Shown in pieces: positions 1 through 51,756 of a stretch of DNA of 64,000 bases (the first letter of the stretch is position 1; every line of letters begins with the position of its first letter). Source of the stretch: Paragorgia papillata (lineage: Eukaryota; Cnidaria; Anthozoa; Scleralcyonacea; Coralliidae). Location of the stretch: NCBI GenBank assembly GCA_035771165.1, contig JAWNZC010000103.1:1323001-1387000 (forward strand). The letters run 5' to 3'. Made by a program: the position numbers and the translations under genes. The notes under the pieces were generated by a model that worked only from the letters and a program-made list of their open reading frames with translations, was not told the origin of the DNA and made no database searches.

Positions 1-782
1 TTACTGAACCGTGCTTTGTTGTCAATTCTGCCGCGTCTGTACGGTGCCAGATTGTCAAATGCCAAAGGACGCAATCACGCATTTCCCCCATCTTCTAATG
101 CTGTTGACCAATTGTCATGAATTACAAAGAGTTAGCGCTTAGTGAGTTGAAAATTAAAAGTTTCTAAAACGCAACATGCACAGCAGTTAATGACCTTTTA
201 AAAGTTATTAAATTAAAACTTGTATGAGTTGTATCGAAAAACGAAAGGTCGCAATGGAGAATAAATTAGTAGATTTGAGTCGCGTTCTAGGCAACATGTT
301 TTTCAGCACGTTAATAGTGCATCGTATGAGCATCGTTTGTTTTCTATTGTTTCGTTAAAATTTGGGCAACTTGCGAGATTTTTTTGGGCAAATGGTTCAA
401 CGCCAGCCCCCCCCCCCTGGAAAAAAATGCCCGTACGCCTATGTCCCTGTTATCAAACATAATCACTTGAAAGTGTACATGTTTGGTCCTGTGGAAGAAC
501 ACATCCACACGCTTCTTTCGAGTTAATTTGGTTTGATAATAGCGACGATATATAACCTTCTTTTTCAAACAACCTGAAATATCTCAACAACGAAGCAAGG
601 AAACGAAAAACTGCAAAAGATGTTACTTTGTTATTGTAATTGTTCTTTAAAATAGGACAAACTTAATTTTCGCTTCACCGGCACTTTATTAACTGAAGTA
701 ATGGCAGCAAAAATCAAAATTTGCAATTTATGGCTTTCTGATTAATAAACATACTTATAAACGTAATCCAATTATTAAACTA

Positions 783-1075
783 GAACATTTTTTTTTCTTT
801 TGATAAAAACATTACTAATTCCGGCAAAACACTATCGTATCACCCGCCATCTCGTTTCAAAACCTTGCCCAATTAACTTGAAAATTAAAATATTAAATGT
901 CGTAAATATTTAGGGTAAATATTATAGAATTACAGTTTGCTGATAGCCGAGAACTTTCCATGCTTTTGAAAGTGTACAACATTTTTTTCTTTTGATAACA
1001 TTACTGATTCCAGCAAAACACAATTGTATCATCCGCCATCTTGTTTCAGAATTCTTGAAAATTAAAATATTACTA
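783..1075. repeat. Diverged tandem duplication
   Basis: A segment of about 100 bp (T-run, CTTTTGATAA, ATTACT, CGGCAAAACAC, CCGCCATCTCGTTTCA, then GAAAATTAAAATATTA) at about 783-895 recurs at about 978-1075 with point changes. Only the repeat itself is visible. Confidence 0.6.
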
Positions 1076-1083
1076 TTGTAATT

Positions 1084-1866
1084 GGCCAACCTCGTTTCCA
1101 GGGCCTTTTTGAAATTGGTAGGGCGGGAAAAGGACCTGGCATCGACTGGTGGCTGCATTTTCATTGGTTGATTACTTTTCTTAAACATTCCTCAGGAAAC
1201 GTAATTATGCATAGTTTTGTGCCAGTTATAATCAAATAGAGAGTTTTAGATTGACGTTTTTTCTTGATAAGAGCAAACCGCTAGAAACCACGTGACCAAC
1301 GGCCAGCGGTTCACGTTTGTACTGCTAGAACGGCTTCTTGAGGTAAGTGAATTACGGCAAGGTTTTTATGTAACTTTTACTCAACCAACCCACGTTTGGG
1401 GTGTAAATTTATACTCTTACATGTCTGTTGTTCTTGAATCACAACGTTTTTGAATTGGAACACTGAAGCTCATGTCAATTTTTGGTGAATACGTATGAAC
1501 GATTGAAAACCAAACATGGCGGCTCGCAACAAGTGAAAATACGAACGCCAATCTAAATGCTCTTTGACATGTTAACGTCAAACTTCTAACCGCAAACGTC
1601 TAACCGCGGTTTGCGGTTATAAAAAAGAACGTCAATCTAAAACTCTCTATAATAGCTTGACTTCAACGGAACCGCCAACGGGACCAATGAGACCGCCCAT
1701 TACAATGGACTTCTTCCACGGGACTGCCATTACTCCGAGTGATTTTGCATATTAAATTAAATTGCTAATTTATTACACCCAGTATTTCTGGGTGCTGCGA
1801 CCAGCCGATGCTAGGGCCTTTTTCCGCCCTCCCAGTTTCAAAAGGTCCCTGGAAACGAGGGTAACT
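1084..1866. mobile_element. Terminal-inverted-repeat element with a nested element
   Basis: The left end (CCTCGTTTCCAGGGCC, then GGGCGGGAAAAGG) is the inverted counterpart of the right end at about 1795-1866 (CCGCCCTCCCAGTTTC, GGTCCCTGGAAACGAGG). The imperfect arms are about 70 bp. The inside is interrupted by the TA-flanked element at 1239-1647. Exact ends and target duplication are not resolved. Confidence 0.6.
1239..1647. mobile_element. TA-flanked MITE
   Basis: Perfect 20-bp inverted ends (GAGAGTTTTAGATTGACGTT) are flanked by TA at 1237-1238 and 1648-1649, as for Tc1/mariner-type elements. No coding capacity is seen in its 409 bp. The interior has short repeats related to AACCGC. Confidence 0.75.
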
Positions 1867-2650
1867 TTTTCTTGCGCGCCTGAGTATAAACGCGCAGAAT
1901 AGCAATGGAAAGTTTGACCAGTAGTTCCACGCTCTATTTCCTGATGTCCACGCTCTTGACTGCACAATCAAGGTTCTTCCATGGACAGGGTTTCATCCGA
2001 CATAAATACGTTCTCAATCGTCTCAAACTCATTAATAATTCATGGTAATCGGTCAATTACCACGCTGAGCGCGCTGGGTGCAGGGTACGAGGCGGCCTTT
2101 TACGCACTTTTGAGGCACATTTAGTGAGACAAATGTAGGATCCAAGGAACATTGAACACCTTTTCCAGTGATAGTGGTACTGAAATTTATAGTTATTTTT
2201 TAATAATTACTGACCCATATCAAATCCCATTATATTTTAATATTGCAGTTAGCGCGCTGCAAAAATATATATAATTTAAAAATATTGCAGCCAGCTCGTT
2301 TACAAGCCTTTCGTTTCTCGTTTACAAGGGTTTAAAATCAGCGTTTCTTTAATATTTTATTGATTTATTTGATTTTACTAAACAGAAACAATGATAGGGT
2401 CAATAATTATAATAGATAATTACTTCGGCCAAAGGGCATTATTGGATATATTGCAGCCAGCTTCGGGATTATTGAATATTTTGCAGCCACATTCAATTAA
2501 TGCCGTTGGCCTCAGTAATGATCTATTAACGAACAGCGTGCAAATGCGTTAAGCTTCTGTCCTGGGAATTTTGAACTAAAGTAGCCAAAGAGAACATACT
2601 GTAATAAAACGGCGGATTAGGTTCTAATCCAGGATTATAACATAAAAGTA

Positions 2651-3858
2651 CAGTAGAACATCGTTATCTCAAACTCGGTTATCCCGAAAACCTCGCTATT
2701 TCAAACAAGAGTTGATTTCCTTCAACATATTTCTTCACTGTTTTACTGTATAATTAACCATTGTTATCTCGAACTGCCGTTATCTCGAACTGCCGTTATC
2801 TCGAACTGCCGTTATCTCGAACTGCCGTTATCTCGAACTCCCGCTATCTCGAACTCCCGTTATCTCGAACTCCCGCTATCTCGAACTCCCGTTATCTCGA
2901 ACTGCCGTTATCTCGAACTCCCGTTATCTCGCACTGCCGTTATCTCGAACTCCCGTTATCTCGAACTCCCGCTATCTCGAACTCCCGTTATCTCGAACTG
3001 CCGTTATCTCGAACTCCCGTTATCTCGAACTCCCGCCATCTCGAACTCCCGTTATCTCGAACTCCCGTTATCTCGAACTCCCGTTATCTCGAACTCCCGC
3101 CATCTCGAACTCCCGTTATCTCGAACTGCCGTTATCTCGAACTGCCGTTATCTCGAACTCCCGTTATCTCGAACTCCCGTTATCTCGAACTCCCGCTATC
3201 TCGAACTCCCGTTATCTCGAACTGCCGTTATCTCGAACTCCCGTTATCTCGCACTGCCGTTATCTCGAACTCCGGTTATCTCGAACTCCCGCTATCTCGA
3301 ACTCCCGTTATCTCGAACTGCCGTTATCTCGAACTCCCGTTATCTCGAACTCCCGCCATCTCGAACTCCCGTTATCTCGAACTCCCGTTATCTCGAACTC
3401 CCGTTATCTCGAACTCCCGCCATCTCGAACTCCCGTTATCTCGAACTGCCGTTATCTCGAACTCCCGTTATCTCGAACTCCCGTTATCTCGAACTCCCGT
3501 TATCTCGAACTCCCGTTATCTCGAACTCCCGTTATCTCGAACTGCCGTTATCTCAAACTCCCGTTATCTCGAACTCCCGTTATCTCCAACTCCCGTTATC
3601 TCGAACTCCCGTTATCTCGAACTCCCGTTATCTCGAACTCCCGTTATCTCGAACTCCCGTTATCTCGAACCCCCGTTATCTCGAACTCCCGTTATCCGAA
3701 CTCCCGCTATCTCGAACTGCCGTTATCTCGAACTGCCGTTATCTCGAACTGCCGTTATCTCGAACTGCCGTTATCTCGAACTCCCGTTATTTCGAACTCC
3801 CGCTTTCTCGAACTATTCTTTACCTCCCTCGACGGTTCGAGATAGCGGGGTTCCACTG
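2651..3858. mobile_element. Pogo/Tigger-like MITE expanded by an internal minisatellite
   Basis: The left end reads CAGTAGAACATCGTTATCTC and the right end is its inverted counterpart (GAGATAGCGGGGTTCCACTG). Both are flanked by TA (2649-2650, 3859-3860). The CAGTxGAACCxCG..TATCTCGAAC terminus is characteristic of pogo/Tigger elements. The body is almost entirely 16-bp repeats of the subterminal GTTATCTCGAACTCCC motif, so the minisatellite appears to have grown out of the element's own terminus. No transposase is present. Confidence 0.8.
2759..3815. repeat. 16-bp minisatellite, about 66 copies
   Basis: Unit CCGTTATCTCGAACTC with C/G variation at two positions and occasional changes (CGCTATC, CGCCATC). 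Sixteen is not a multiple of three, so every frame cycles through the same 16-residue peptide. That makes a 366-codon open frame that is an artefact, not a gene. Higher-order blocks of variants recur (for example about 2990-3120 and 3310-3440), suggesting segmental amplification. Confidence 0.95.
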
Positions 3859-3978
3859 TAATATAACGGCGTTTCTGATTGGCTACCGCGCGTGCCACAT
3901 AACTCGATGGAGCACAGCAATTTCAAACATATAAATATTGTTTTCAGTTGTTTTGCGTCTGATTCTCTGGTATAAAAG

Positions 3979-4168
3979 AAATGGTTCATGGTTTGGCGTG
4001 CTCCATTGAGTTATGGATGCACTTGGGAAGTTGGGAGAGCATTAAAAAATCTAGAGTTGTTCTCGGTTATCGCCTCGACCAACTCTTACGCTTTTTTTCG
4101 TGCTCTCCCAACTTCCCGCGCATTCATAACTCGATGGAGCACGCCAAATCATGAACCATTTCTTAATT
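3979..4168. mobile_element. Palindromic MITE (family also at 24900-25660)
   Basis: AGAAATGGTTCATG..GGCGTGCTCCATTGAGTTATGG on the left is answered by CATAACTCGATGGAGCACGCC..CATGAACCATTTCT on the right, with GGGAAGTTGGGAGAGC and GCTCTCCCAACTTCCC inside. The flanking 3861-3978 (AATATAACGGCGTTTCTGAT) is also shared with the second copy near 24780. Confidence 0.75.
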
Positions 4169-5834
4169 AGCACTAATCGGCATTTCAATAAACGGGCCCA
4201 GGTCTGTTCCCATAGAAACAGGAAAACTCGACTCCCTTCTCTCTCATCTACTATCCTTGCAACCTGTCATATAATATGGTCATATACAATACAGTACCAA
4301 CACTTCCGGCCAACCAACTTTTCCAGAAAAACGACCTGCCGTATTTGGTGGCTAAAAATGGCGCCAGAACGCCGGCCCAAAAGAGCGCCCAAGGGAGTGT
4401 TCTGGTCAGCGGCAACTCTCTTGTTCTCTGTGGACCGGGAAATTCTCCTTGCGTTTCCGTAGCCTCGGAATAGAACTGCGAAAGAAGGCTGGAAATGGAG
4501 GAAGAAAAACTTCAGAAAAAAACAACAAAAGGAAAGGGAGGTAATAAAATATTATTATTATATGACACAAGTTACTACCGTTGAAACCGCGTGTTCTCAT
4601 TGGCTGAGACGAGTCACGTGTCCGGTAGATTAGTAAAGGTTATAGACCGGTCGATCACGGGTTTTGTCAGCCATTTTGTTTACAGTCGAACAACGAAACA
4701 AAAACGCTAAAATTTTGTGAATTCAATAACCTAAGGACTAAATCATGCACGAGTCGGACAATGAGCAATCTGGAAGCATGGCCAGAAATCGAGGACAACA
4801 TGGCGGCAAAGCATGCGCACTGAATCCCTTATTAATTAATTCAATATGGCGTCCTTCAATAGATTTCTTAAGGAAATATAAAGAACAATCATTTTCGGTT
4901 ATTTACTATTGTAAATTCCGACATGCGAACGTCCAAAACTTCACCAAATTGAAAGATCGTTGAGCACTACAATTTCTATTAAGTTTGGAGCGTCCTAAAT
5001 AGGTTCCCGAGCCCCTCATAAGCATACCTCTTATTCGCTGTTTAAAGTCTATTAATCTGCTATAGCACTTATTTTGGAGCTCCAATTTTGGCTGCTTCTG
5101 TGTTGTTTGTCCACGATGCGAACGTCTGAATTTGCTCGGGATGAACGTTACTTTGTTTTGCGGAGTTGTTCGTTGCACTTTTTCGTTGTTTAATAGGTTC
5201 CCAAACACCTTAAAATGTACGATTTTAGTGCAGCCAAGTCGTTGTAATTTAATCCATCAAGCGCCGAGATAAATACTGAACTCGGCGTGAAGAAGCAATG
5301 CCTTCCTCGATAATTTCGGGTTCTTGTCCGCCATTTCTTATGGAGCTGTTGCTAGGTTGCCAGGGTCTTAACCGCTGTTATTATTATTAAATGTGACTGT
5401 GGATTCAGAAATAATAACCGAAATTTATGCGGCAATTATTGTTAGTATGAGTGTACAGGCCTGTCTAGACGATTAAACCTTTTGTAATTTGATATTTGGG
5501 TAAGAAATGGGTCAATAAGACATTTTAGCGAATAACTCTACTTTAATTTATTGTTATAAACTTCTGTTTATAGCCGAAATGATCGATATTTAGCCATCAG
5601 AATCTTCAAATTAATATTTCCATCTAAATCTGAGCCCACAGGCCACTGCCGCTGGCTGTCCTCGATTTCTGGCCATGTAACTTTTAGGATTCCGAGCGCG
5701 ATAACAACAAAAGCAACAACATTGAAAACGACGGGTCTATGTCAGGCTATGTCACACGCTCGAGGTCATGCTATTATAAGTTGTAATGCAAGGTAACGTT
5801 GTTTCAAAAAGCCATATAATAAAGTTCTTATTAA

Positions 5835-5968
5835 CCTCGACTGCTTTGTTATTACGGAAAAAATTCAGACCTCGGTCTTCAGTTATGTACGAACCTCGCT
5901 CAACGATCTCATTCCGTACTGTCAAGACCTCGGTCTGATATTTCTCCGTAATGACCCCGCTCTCGATT
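5835..5968. repeat. Imperfect palindrome
   Basis: GTTATTACGGAAAAAATTCAG with GACCTCGGTC on the left mirrors GACCTCGGTCTGATATTTC with CCGTAATGAC on the right; GAACCTCGCTC lies in the centre. Likely a small inverted-repeat element; no target duplication was identified. Confidence 0.55.
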
Positions 5969-6473
5969 AATAAAAAGTTCTTAACCGAGAACGACGTCCG
6001 CACGGAAATTTATTTCATTCACGAGACGATTCTCTTTGGTGTGCGCGGTTAATAAATAGGTTAGTTACGTTATTGAGGTCTTCACTAAGGTTTGCAGAGT
6101 CATTTCAGTAAAGGATAAATGACTAAGGGCTGATCATTTTTACTTGCAGCCAGCGGCTTAATTACGAAGGACGCAGATCAACGTGGCCGTGTCGAGGCAT
6201 ATCAAAGGCGCTCCAGGCAGCCGCCACACAGTTCAGACCACAGATCATAGCTAAGATGTATGTGAAAACCGGAGAACCCGGCGAGAAACCCTTGAAGCAC
6301 AGGAGAGATCAACTACAACTCTACTCACATGAGTCCCAAGCTCGACAACGGAGTCATTCCCAAGTGGTCACCCATCCAAGTACTAACCCCGTCTAACCGG
6401 GCTTTTGGTGAGAGGCAGCGCGTTAAAAGCACTCGGCACCCGTGCTCCCCTATGCGCTCTCAATTCTCAAAAA

Positions 6474-6527
<54 letters not shown>

Positions 6528-6529
6528 CA
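6474..6529. repeat. (CAGA)n microsatellite
   Basis: About 13 CAGA units. The DRQT reading frames here are artefacts. Confidence 0.95.
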
Positions 6530-7464
6530 AAAGACAATACCCACCTGTCTTTTAGGTAAAAAGCGTCAAAAATCCACTTTTTTCTTTCTTCACAATCCTG
6601 TAGAAATATCCAACAGTCTATCAATTCTCAATCAATAATAAATTCTAGCTACTATAAATTCGGTCTTTAAATTCGAAAGCTCAGCAACAAATAACAATAG
6701 GGCACTCAGAGACTGCATATACCTTCGCCAGCGGTTTATTAGAGATGTTTAAAAAGAAAACGAGCCATCCCGCTAACTAGGCTAGCTCACGAGACCTACA
6801 CATGCATGAATGACTAAAATGTTTGATTGCACTCGTACCAAAATTATACAAAAATGTTTGCATAAAATTAGGATAATAATGCAATCAAGCTTTTCTTCTA
6901 CACCGAAAATTTTGTGGTCAGATTTTTATACAAATCTGAAGCAAATTTAACCGAAATTTAATGGGTTGGTCCTTGGTCTCTGATCAATCTTTCCACAAAC
7001 TTTCATGAAAACCATGGCCAGAAATACGCGACATACGATTGCGCAACACCCCGTCGCGGGTCAATGTGGCTCATTGAACTCGCACAATTTGTATATGAAA
7101 TTATATAGGGGCACGCGTATTTGTTTGAAATAGACAAAGAAGATGTGCTGTTTCTCGAAATGCGAAATCAGATCTTGTTAAGGTTAATGTTGAAGAATAT
7201 CATGGACTAAGCAAAGTTTATCCTTATAGAATACCTAAATATTAAAAAGTTTCTGAAATCAGAAATGTTATGTTTACTACGGCTGCTTCAGCCTCATGTT
7301 ATAAATGAAGTACGTTTTATCCCGACTCCGATTGTATGCGCAGACGAAACTCCGATTTCGTCTATATGACCAACAAACCTCTGGGTCGACAATCGAAACA
7401 TCCGTGTTTTAAAATTGCCATAACTCCGCGATGTACTGCAGTATCGCAACTCTTTTGGTATTGA

Positions 7465-7592
7465 AATATAGTAAGGTTAGTTAACTGCCGAAACAGAGAA
7501 CGTAGGAGTCTAACGTTTCGAGCGAAGGCCCTTCCTCAGAGAGAAACGTTTCTCCTACGTTCTCTGTTTCGGCAGTTAACTAACCTTACTGT
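7465..7592. repeat. Long palindrome (AACTGCCGAAACAGAGAACG family)
   Basis: TAAGGTTAGTTAACTGCCGA, then AACAGAGAACGTAGGAG on the left, is matched by CTCCTACGTTCTCTG, then TTCGGCAGTTAACTAACCTT on the right, around a centre with CGAGCGAAGGCCCTTCCTC. The same words recur at 22660-22700, 28965-29035 and 29490-29560, so this is a dispersed repeat, probably related to Penelope-like terminal sequences. Confidence 0.7.
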
Positions 7593-7795
7593 ATTTCGAT
7601 TGTTGTTTCAATACTGCCTACGCAGCACACTATTGGTATTGAATTGATGCTTGTAGTCTGCTTGTTTTAATTAAATTTACCGGATCGTATATCAGGAAAT
7701 ATTCTGAATACTCATGCGCTATACGTAAAACGCTGACAAATACACGTATGTCTTGCAGACTCAAATGTCGCGTATTTCTGGCTATGCAGACTGAC

Positions 7796-7945
7796 AGTCA
7801 GACAGACAGACAAACAAACAAACAAACATACAAACAAACAAACAAACAAACAAACAAACAAACAAACAAACAAACAAACAAACAAACAAACAAACAAACA
7901 AACAAACAAACAGAAAAACAGACAGACAAACAAACAAACTAACTA
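7796..7945. repeat. (CAGA)n/(CAAA)n microsatellite
   Basis: Tetranucleotide tract, mainly ACAA. Overlapping open frames on both strands are artefacts. Confidence 0.95.
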
Positions 7946-8186
7946 AAAGTAAACTAATCTTATTTATACTGGATAGCTGTACCAGTAAGGACCATCCCTT
8001 ATAACTGATCCAGTGTTAGTACAGGAGGAAACAGGAGTACCCGGAGGAAACCTGGGATGTTTGGTAGAGTCAAACTGGAAGCACACTTCTCACATGCGGA
8101 CAAGGTGAAATTTTAATCAGATAACTGAACTGAGCAAGTATCGAACCCTGGTCGCAGAGGTGAACAGCACATACAACCAACACCAC

Positions 8187-8291
8187 ACAAACAAACAAAC
8201 AAACAAACAAACAAACAAACAAACAAACAAACAAACAAACAAACAAACAAACAAACAGACAAACAGACAGACAAGCAAAGAAACAAACAAG

Positions 8292-8356
<65 letters not shown>

Positions 8357-8462
8357 GGACAAACAAACAAACAAACAAACAAACAAACAAACAAACAAAC
8401 ATGCAAAGAAACAAACATGCAAAGAAACAGACAAGCAGACAAGCAGACAGACAGACAGACAG
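8187..8462. repeat. Compound (CAAA)n/(CAGA)n microsatellite
   Basis: Alternating blocks of CAAA and CAGA with a few variants. The right end meets the tail of a LINE fragment, and (CAGA)n resumes beyond it at 8920. Confidence 0.95.
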
Positions 8463-8915
8463 ATTGATTGATTGATTGATTCACTTTTATTTCAATACGG
8501 TAGTTTCATAAGTTAACACTTCTTTACATGAAAGCCGTATGATAATATATACATATATATTAAATATTTTTACAAATTTTATAAAATAAAAATATACAAT
8601 AGATAATTATAAACAATTAAGATACACAATGACAATTTTTCAAATCAGACAATTTGTTTTTAAAAGTAGTTAGTGATTGCGGTATTTTAAAATCGTGTGG
8701 AAGAGAATTCCACATTTGCACACCTCTATACGAGAAGCTTCCCTTAAAACATTCAGTTCTGGGAGCTTGAGTTAATGCTAAATTTATTTCACTATCCCTA
8801 AGTTTAGACCTGTAAGAAATATAATCTGAGCACTTAACAAAAAGGTCATTTAAATAACCAGGAACTTTATTATTTAGAGCTTTATAAACCATTAAGCATA
8901 AATGTTTGTCTCTTC
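8463..8915 (-). mobile_element. 5'-truncated CR1/L2-type LINE 3' end inserted in (CAGA)n
   Basis: On the minus strand the frame from about 8910 to 8617 reads HLCLMVYKALNNKVPGYLND, then a stretch with YNLRS-like SYRSKLRDS, and RGVQMWNSLPHDFK. This is the C-terminal tail typical of APE-type LINE reverse-transcriptase ORFs (CR1/L2/Jockey group). The 3' end closes with an (AATC)4 tail at 8463-8480, a common tail for this group. CAGA repeats flank both sides, so the insertion is inside the microsatellite. Confidence 0.75.
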
Positions 8916-9083
<168 letters not shown>

Positions 9084-9120
9084 CATACAGGCGCAGGTAA
9101 TAACCGTGGTGTTTCCACAA

Positions 9121-9424
9121 ATAGACGATTTGTACGTTGATGTACGATGGCGTTGGATGACTACAACTACCAGAATGCTTTGCCAGTATTCTGACCCGTT
9201 CAGTCCTTTCACGGCTTTTCCAAAATATGTCGTCAATCAGAAATTTGGTTTACAACATAGCTTTTTGGAAAAGCATATTTGACGATATACTTTGGAAAAA
9301 TTGCGAAAGGACTGGACGGGTCCCTTTGACTCATGCCTTTTAGCCGAAATCATAGAATACTGGCAAAGCATTCTGGTAGTTGTAGTCAACCAACGCCATC
9401 TCACGTCATCGTGCAAATGGTCTA
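9121..9424. mobile_element. Palindromic MITE
   Basis: Left arm with GATGGCGTTGGATGACTACA and CCAGAATGCTTTGCCAGTAT; right arm with ATACTGGCAAAGCATTCTGG and TGTAGTCAACCAACGCCATC. Arms are about 75 bp; GAAAGGACTG and CAGTCCTTTC pair further in. No coding capacity. 9425-9700 shows nothing I can name. Confidence 0.7.
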
Positions 9425-9702
9425 TTCGCGCTTCCTATAAAAATTATCGATAGTTTTTAATAAAAACACTATATCGAACGACAACTAACACTTTTCCTAT
9501 GTTGGGCATTAATATTTTGGATTATTACTACTAATATTTTAATTATTTTTTTCGTCTGGAAAATAAATTTCTGTTAACTGAAAAAACGTATGGATATTTA
9601 CCTGGGGTATTTGGCTTGGTACCAGTCGTCTGACAAAGATATGAATTTCTTGGTCTTTGTTCTGCAAGAACTCTTAAACAAGAGCAAAATAATAACGTCT
9701 AT

Positions 9703-9959
<257 letters not shown>

Positions 9960-12816
9960 GACATATGTCTATTGTTTCTATCAAATGTCTCGGTTACAGG
10001 GAGGGGCAAAGCCAAAGTCCTTTCCCCTAATAATACATACCAATGGAATATACATGCAAAATTAAGCCTAAATATAACAATAATTAATAGGTGTTTCTAC
10101 AAATAATATAATAAAAGTTTTTAAGAAACCACATGTCCGACAATTCTCACAGCATGCAATAGGACGGTTCTCTGCATGTTGACCAACACGCGCCTGGCAG
10201 CTGTTTTGCCCAGTAACTCATTCATTCGTTCTTTTAAATCTCTGTTAAATCCGCCCAAGACATCCACAATAATGTTGGACTGTACAACTCTGAATCCTAC
10301 ATGACGTTCTGTCATTTCTCGCCTAACCGTTTTGTACTTCTCCGTTTTACGGCGGTCACTCTCTTCTCTATTTCGCCAACTAGGACACGCCATTTCCACG
10401 ATGTTAATTACTTTCTTCTTCTTGTCCGTCATCACCATGTCAGGTCTATTACCTTCTCCTTCAGCTCGTGCGTCAGTCGTAATGCTGCAATCCCAAATAA
10501 TTTCAACGTCATCGCTGCTGTAGAAACTAGCTGGCTCTTCCATAAACGCCAGCGGCTTCACTCCTATGCTATGAATCATTAGTAGTTCACTTAACACCCA
10601 TTTCAATGCAGCATTGTGTCTCCAAAGATAATGCCTCTGAGCTAGCTCTGGGCATCCTGACAGGATATGTTCCACAGTTTCAGGATGCTGATGACATTTT
10701 CGACATGTCCTATCAATCATCTGTCCCATCATTTCCTCTCTCACTCTTGTTTGGGACAGTTGTTGGTATATTTCATTCACTGCACAAACGGTGTAAGTTG
10801 GTGCAGACTTCCAACTCGTACTCCAGCTAAAGCAGTCTGAAAGCTCGATTGATTTATCCTCCAGTCTATGTGACACAATGTTTCCTTGCCATTTGCATTC
10901 TTTGATTTCCAGTTTTGAACGGTCTGTTTGCACTTTACCCATAACCAACTTGACTCCTGCTACATCTGTGGCAGTGTGGGTACGCTCTTCCGTTGATGTA
11001 AATGAAACAACCGGCTCATCACCCAATTCTAAATCGAGTTTCAATTCCCTGGCATGTCTCTTGGCGTCTTTGAATATTGATCTCCTTCCTTTCCTTTCCT
11101 TCACACGCTGGAATCTTGCTACAGCTTGTAGTTTTGGATCCTTGCTGCTCGCAATACGTAAAGCAGTTTTTATTTTCGTTTCTTTGTAAATCGTGCTCAG
11201 TTCTTTGAGACCTCGACCTCCCACCGACCGACGTGCATACAACAGGGTATTGAGATGCTGAGGATGACGTGCACCTCTTTCAGTTAAGAGACGTTTGATT
11301 TTCAAATCCACTTCCTTTAGATCGTCTTGAGAGAAGAAAAGTACTGGCATAAAATATGTGAGGACGGGCAAGGCAAATATGTTGATGGCCTGGATCTTGT
11401 TGTAGTCCGAGAGTGGTGTGTCAAGAATGACACTGACACGCCTCACTACTTCTTCTTTCTCTGCTTTCTTTAACACAGTTTTGTTTTCTTGCAGTTCAGC
11501 TTCTTCTACTCCTAGGAACTTGTATAGGTTGTCTCCTAGATCTTTGATTGTAACATCTTGAGAAAGTTGTAGGTCCCCTTCCTTTTCGACTCGCTTTCCC
11601 CTTGCCATTGAAATTGTTTTAGTCTTCTTCGCTGACATCGAAAGGCCTGTATCTCCCATCATTTGATGTGTCAACGCTAGCTTAATTGCTTGTTGCCTCT
11701 CTGAGCTTGAATACATCTTAAGGTCGTCTATAAATGAGGAGTGGGAAATACTGATGTTTACAGGCTTGGTCATTTTGTACCCTTGTAGTGTTCGTAGTTT
11801 CCACGCCATGGGGTTAACACACATGATGAATAATAATGGGCAGAGGGTGTCGCCTTGGTAGATTCCTCTCTTAAACTGTATGGGTTCTGTAAATTTCAGA
11901 CCAGACTGCGTTTTCACTTTGAGCTTAGTTTTCCACTGACTGGATAACTTCATGATCGTATTTCTGATGGCTAGTGGAATTCTGTGCATTTCTAATACTT
12001 TCTTCAACCAGTTGTGACTAACACTGTCATAAGCTTTAGCAACGTCTACCCAGGTACAATTCAAATTCTTCTTTCTCATTCGGCATTCTTCTAGAACCAT
12101 TGCATCGATCAGTAGGTTATCTACCACACCCCACGTACCCTTCCTGCCTCCCCTCTGGTCACATTGCAGCATACCAAACCTCTCCAGATGTTCTTCCATG
12201 TTCTCCTTTAACAAACCAGTCAGCCATTTATAACACGTATTCAATAATGTAATCGGTCTTTGGTTGGCAGCACTCCACTCTCCTTCCTTGGGGATTAGAT
12301 CAGTTTCCCCCATTACCAACCACTCCAAGTTTATATCTCTATCCTCATTAATGGTTTCCTCAAATGCAACTGCGACGTACTCGTGGGTTACTGTGAGTTT
12401 TTTCCACCAGAAATTCTTGATTTTGTCTGGTCCTGCTCCACTCCAATTTTTCTTTTTCGCTATTGCTCGCTTGACGTCACTGACGTTCACATTTACTCTT
12501 TTTTCGATTGCTTCTTCTCTGACTCCCTCCCCCATGCTCTCCTCCACTTCTTCAATCCAACTTGCCTCTAGATTATCTTCGGCTACTGTTTCCCACAACT
12601 TTCTCCAATATGTCTCCACCTCTTCGGTACTGTCAAAATAATTCTGAATATTAGCTGTCCTTTCGAATTTCTTCTCATTAAACGAGAGGCGGGGTTTTTC
12701 ATCATCTTTCTGTTTCTCAAGACTTTTGCCGAGGTGTTTATAAACTGAACCTTGATTATTTTGGAAAGCATTGTTCCACTTCCGTTCCAATTTCCTTGCT
12801 TTTTGGCGTTTGTTTT

Positions 12817-12817
<1 letters not shown>
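9960..12817 (-). mobile_element. R4-clade-like (REL-endonuclease) LINE inserted in a (TTTC)n tract
   Basis: One long minus-strand ORF (10121 to about 12815) encodes a reverse transcriptase followed by a zinc knuckle and a restriction-enzyme-like endonuclease. A 160-bp 3' untranslated region (9960-10120) follows. The element lies between two (TTTC)n tracts, so it either targets or tolerates this repeat. R4-clade elements are known for site- or repeat-specific insertion. The 5' end may be truncated. Confidence 0.85.
10121..12815 (-). CDS. R4-like LINE ORF: reverse transcriptase plus REL endonuclease
   Basis: About 890 codons without a stop. In order: a charged N-terminus, GPDKIKNFWWK, the RT segments LIPK and QRPITLLNTCYKWLTG, WVDVAKAYDSVSH (RT motif A), RGIYQGDTLCPLLF (motif B), SFIDDLKMYSS (motif C, FIDD near 11715-11735), a CRKC..HPETVEH..SGC zinc knuckle near 10670-10710, and RPDMVMTDKKKKVINIVEM, the PD..(D/E)xK-like endonuclease core, near 10380-10455. 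This order is that of REL-endonuclease non-LTR elements; the WSGAGPDKIKNFWWKK and LIPK motifs point to the R4/Dong group rather than R2. The open frame continues upstream into microsatellite and has no clear start codon. It could still be active. Confidence 0.85.
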
Positions 12818-12903
<86 letters not shown>

Positions 12904-12977
12904 TCACAAACAAACAAACAAACAAACAAACAAACAAACAAACAAACAAACAAACAAACAAGCAAACAAACAATCAA
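12816..12977. repeat. (TTTC)n followed by (CAAA)n microsatellite
   Basis: TTTC units to 12905, with one slipped unit, then CAAA units to about 12975. It is the 5' flank of the R4-like LINE and lies about 65 bp from exon 8's donor on the intron side. Confidence 0.95.
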
Positions 12978-13039
12978 GCAATAAATCAATTAAATCAAAC
13001 CAATTTTTCTAATCGTAAAACGTAGTACATTAAACTTAC

Positions 13040-51756
<38,717 letters not shown>

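Noticed and set aside
2761..3861. 366-codon open frame on the plus strand
   Set aside because: It is the translation of a 16-bp minisatellite that lacks stops; the peptide cycles every 16 residues and has no gene-like signals.
7480..7560. Hammerhead ribozyme in the AACAGAGAACG palindrome
   Set aside because: CTGAGGA and CGAAACG words are present on the minus strand, but I could not form a convincing stem II or stem III.
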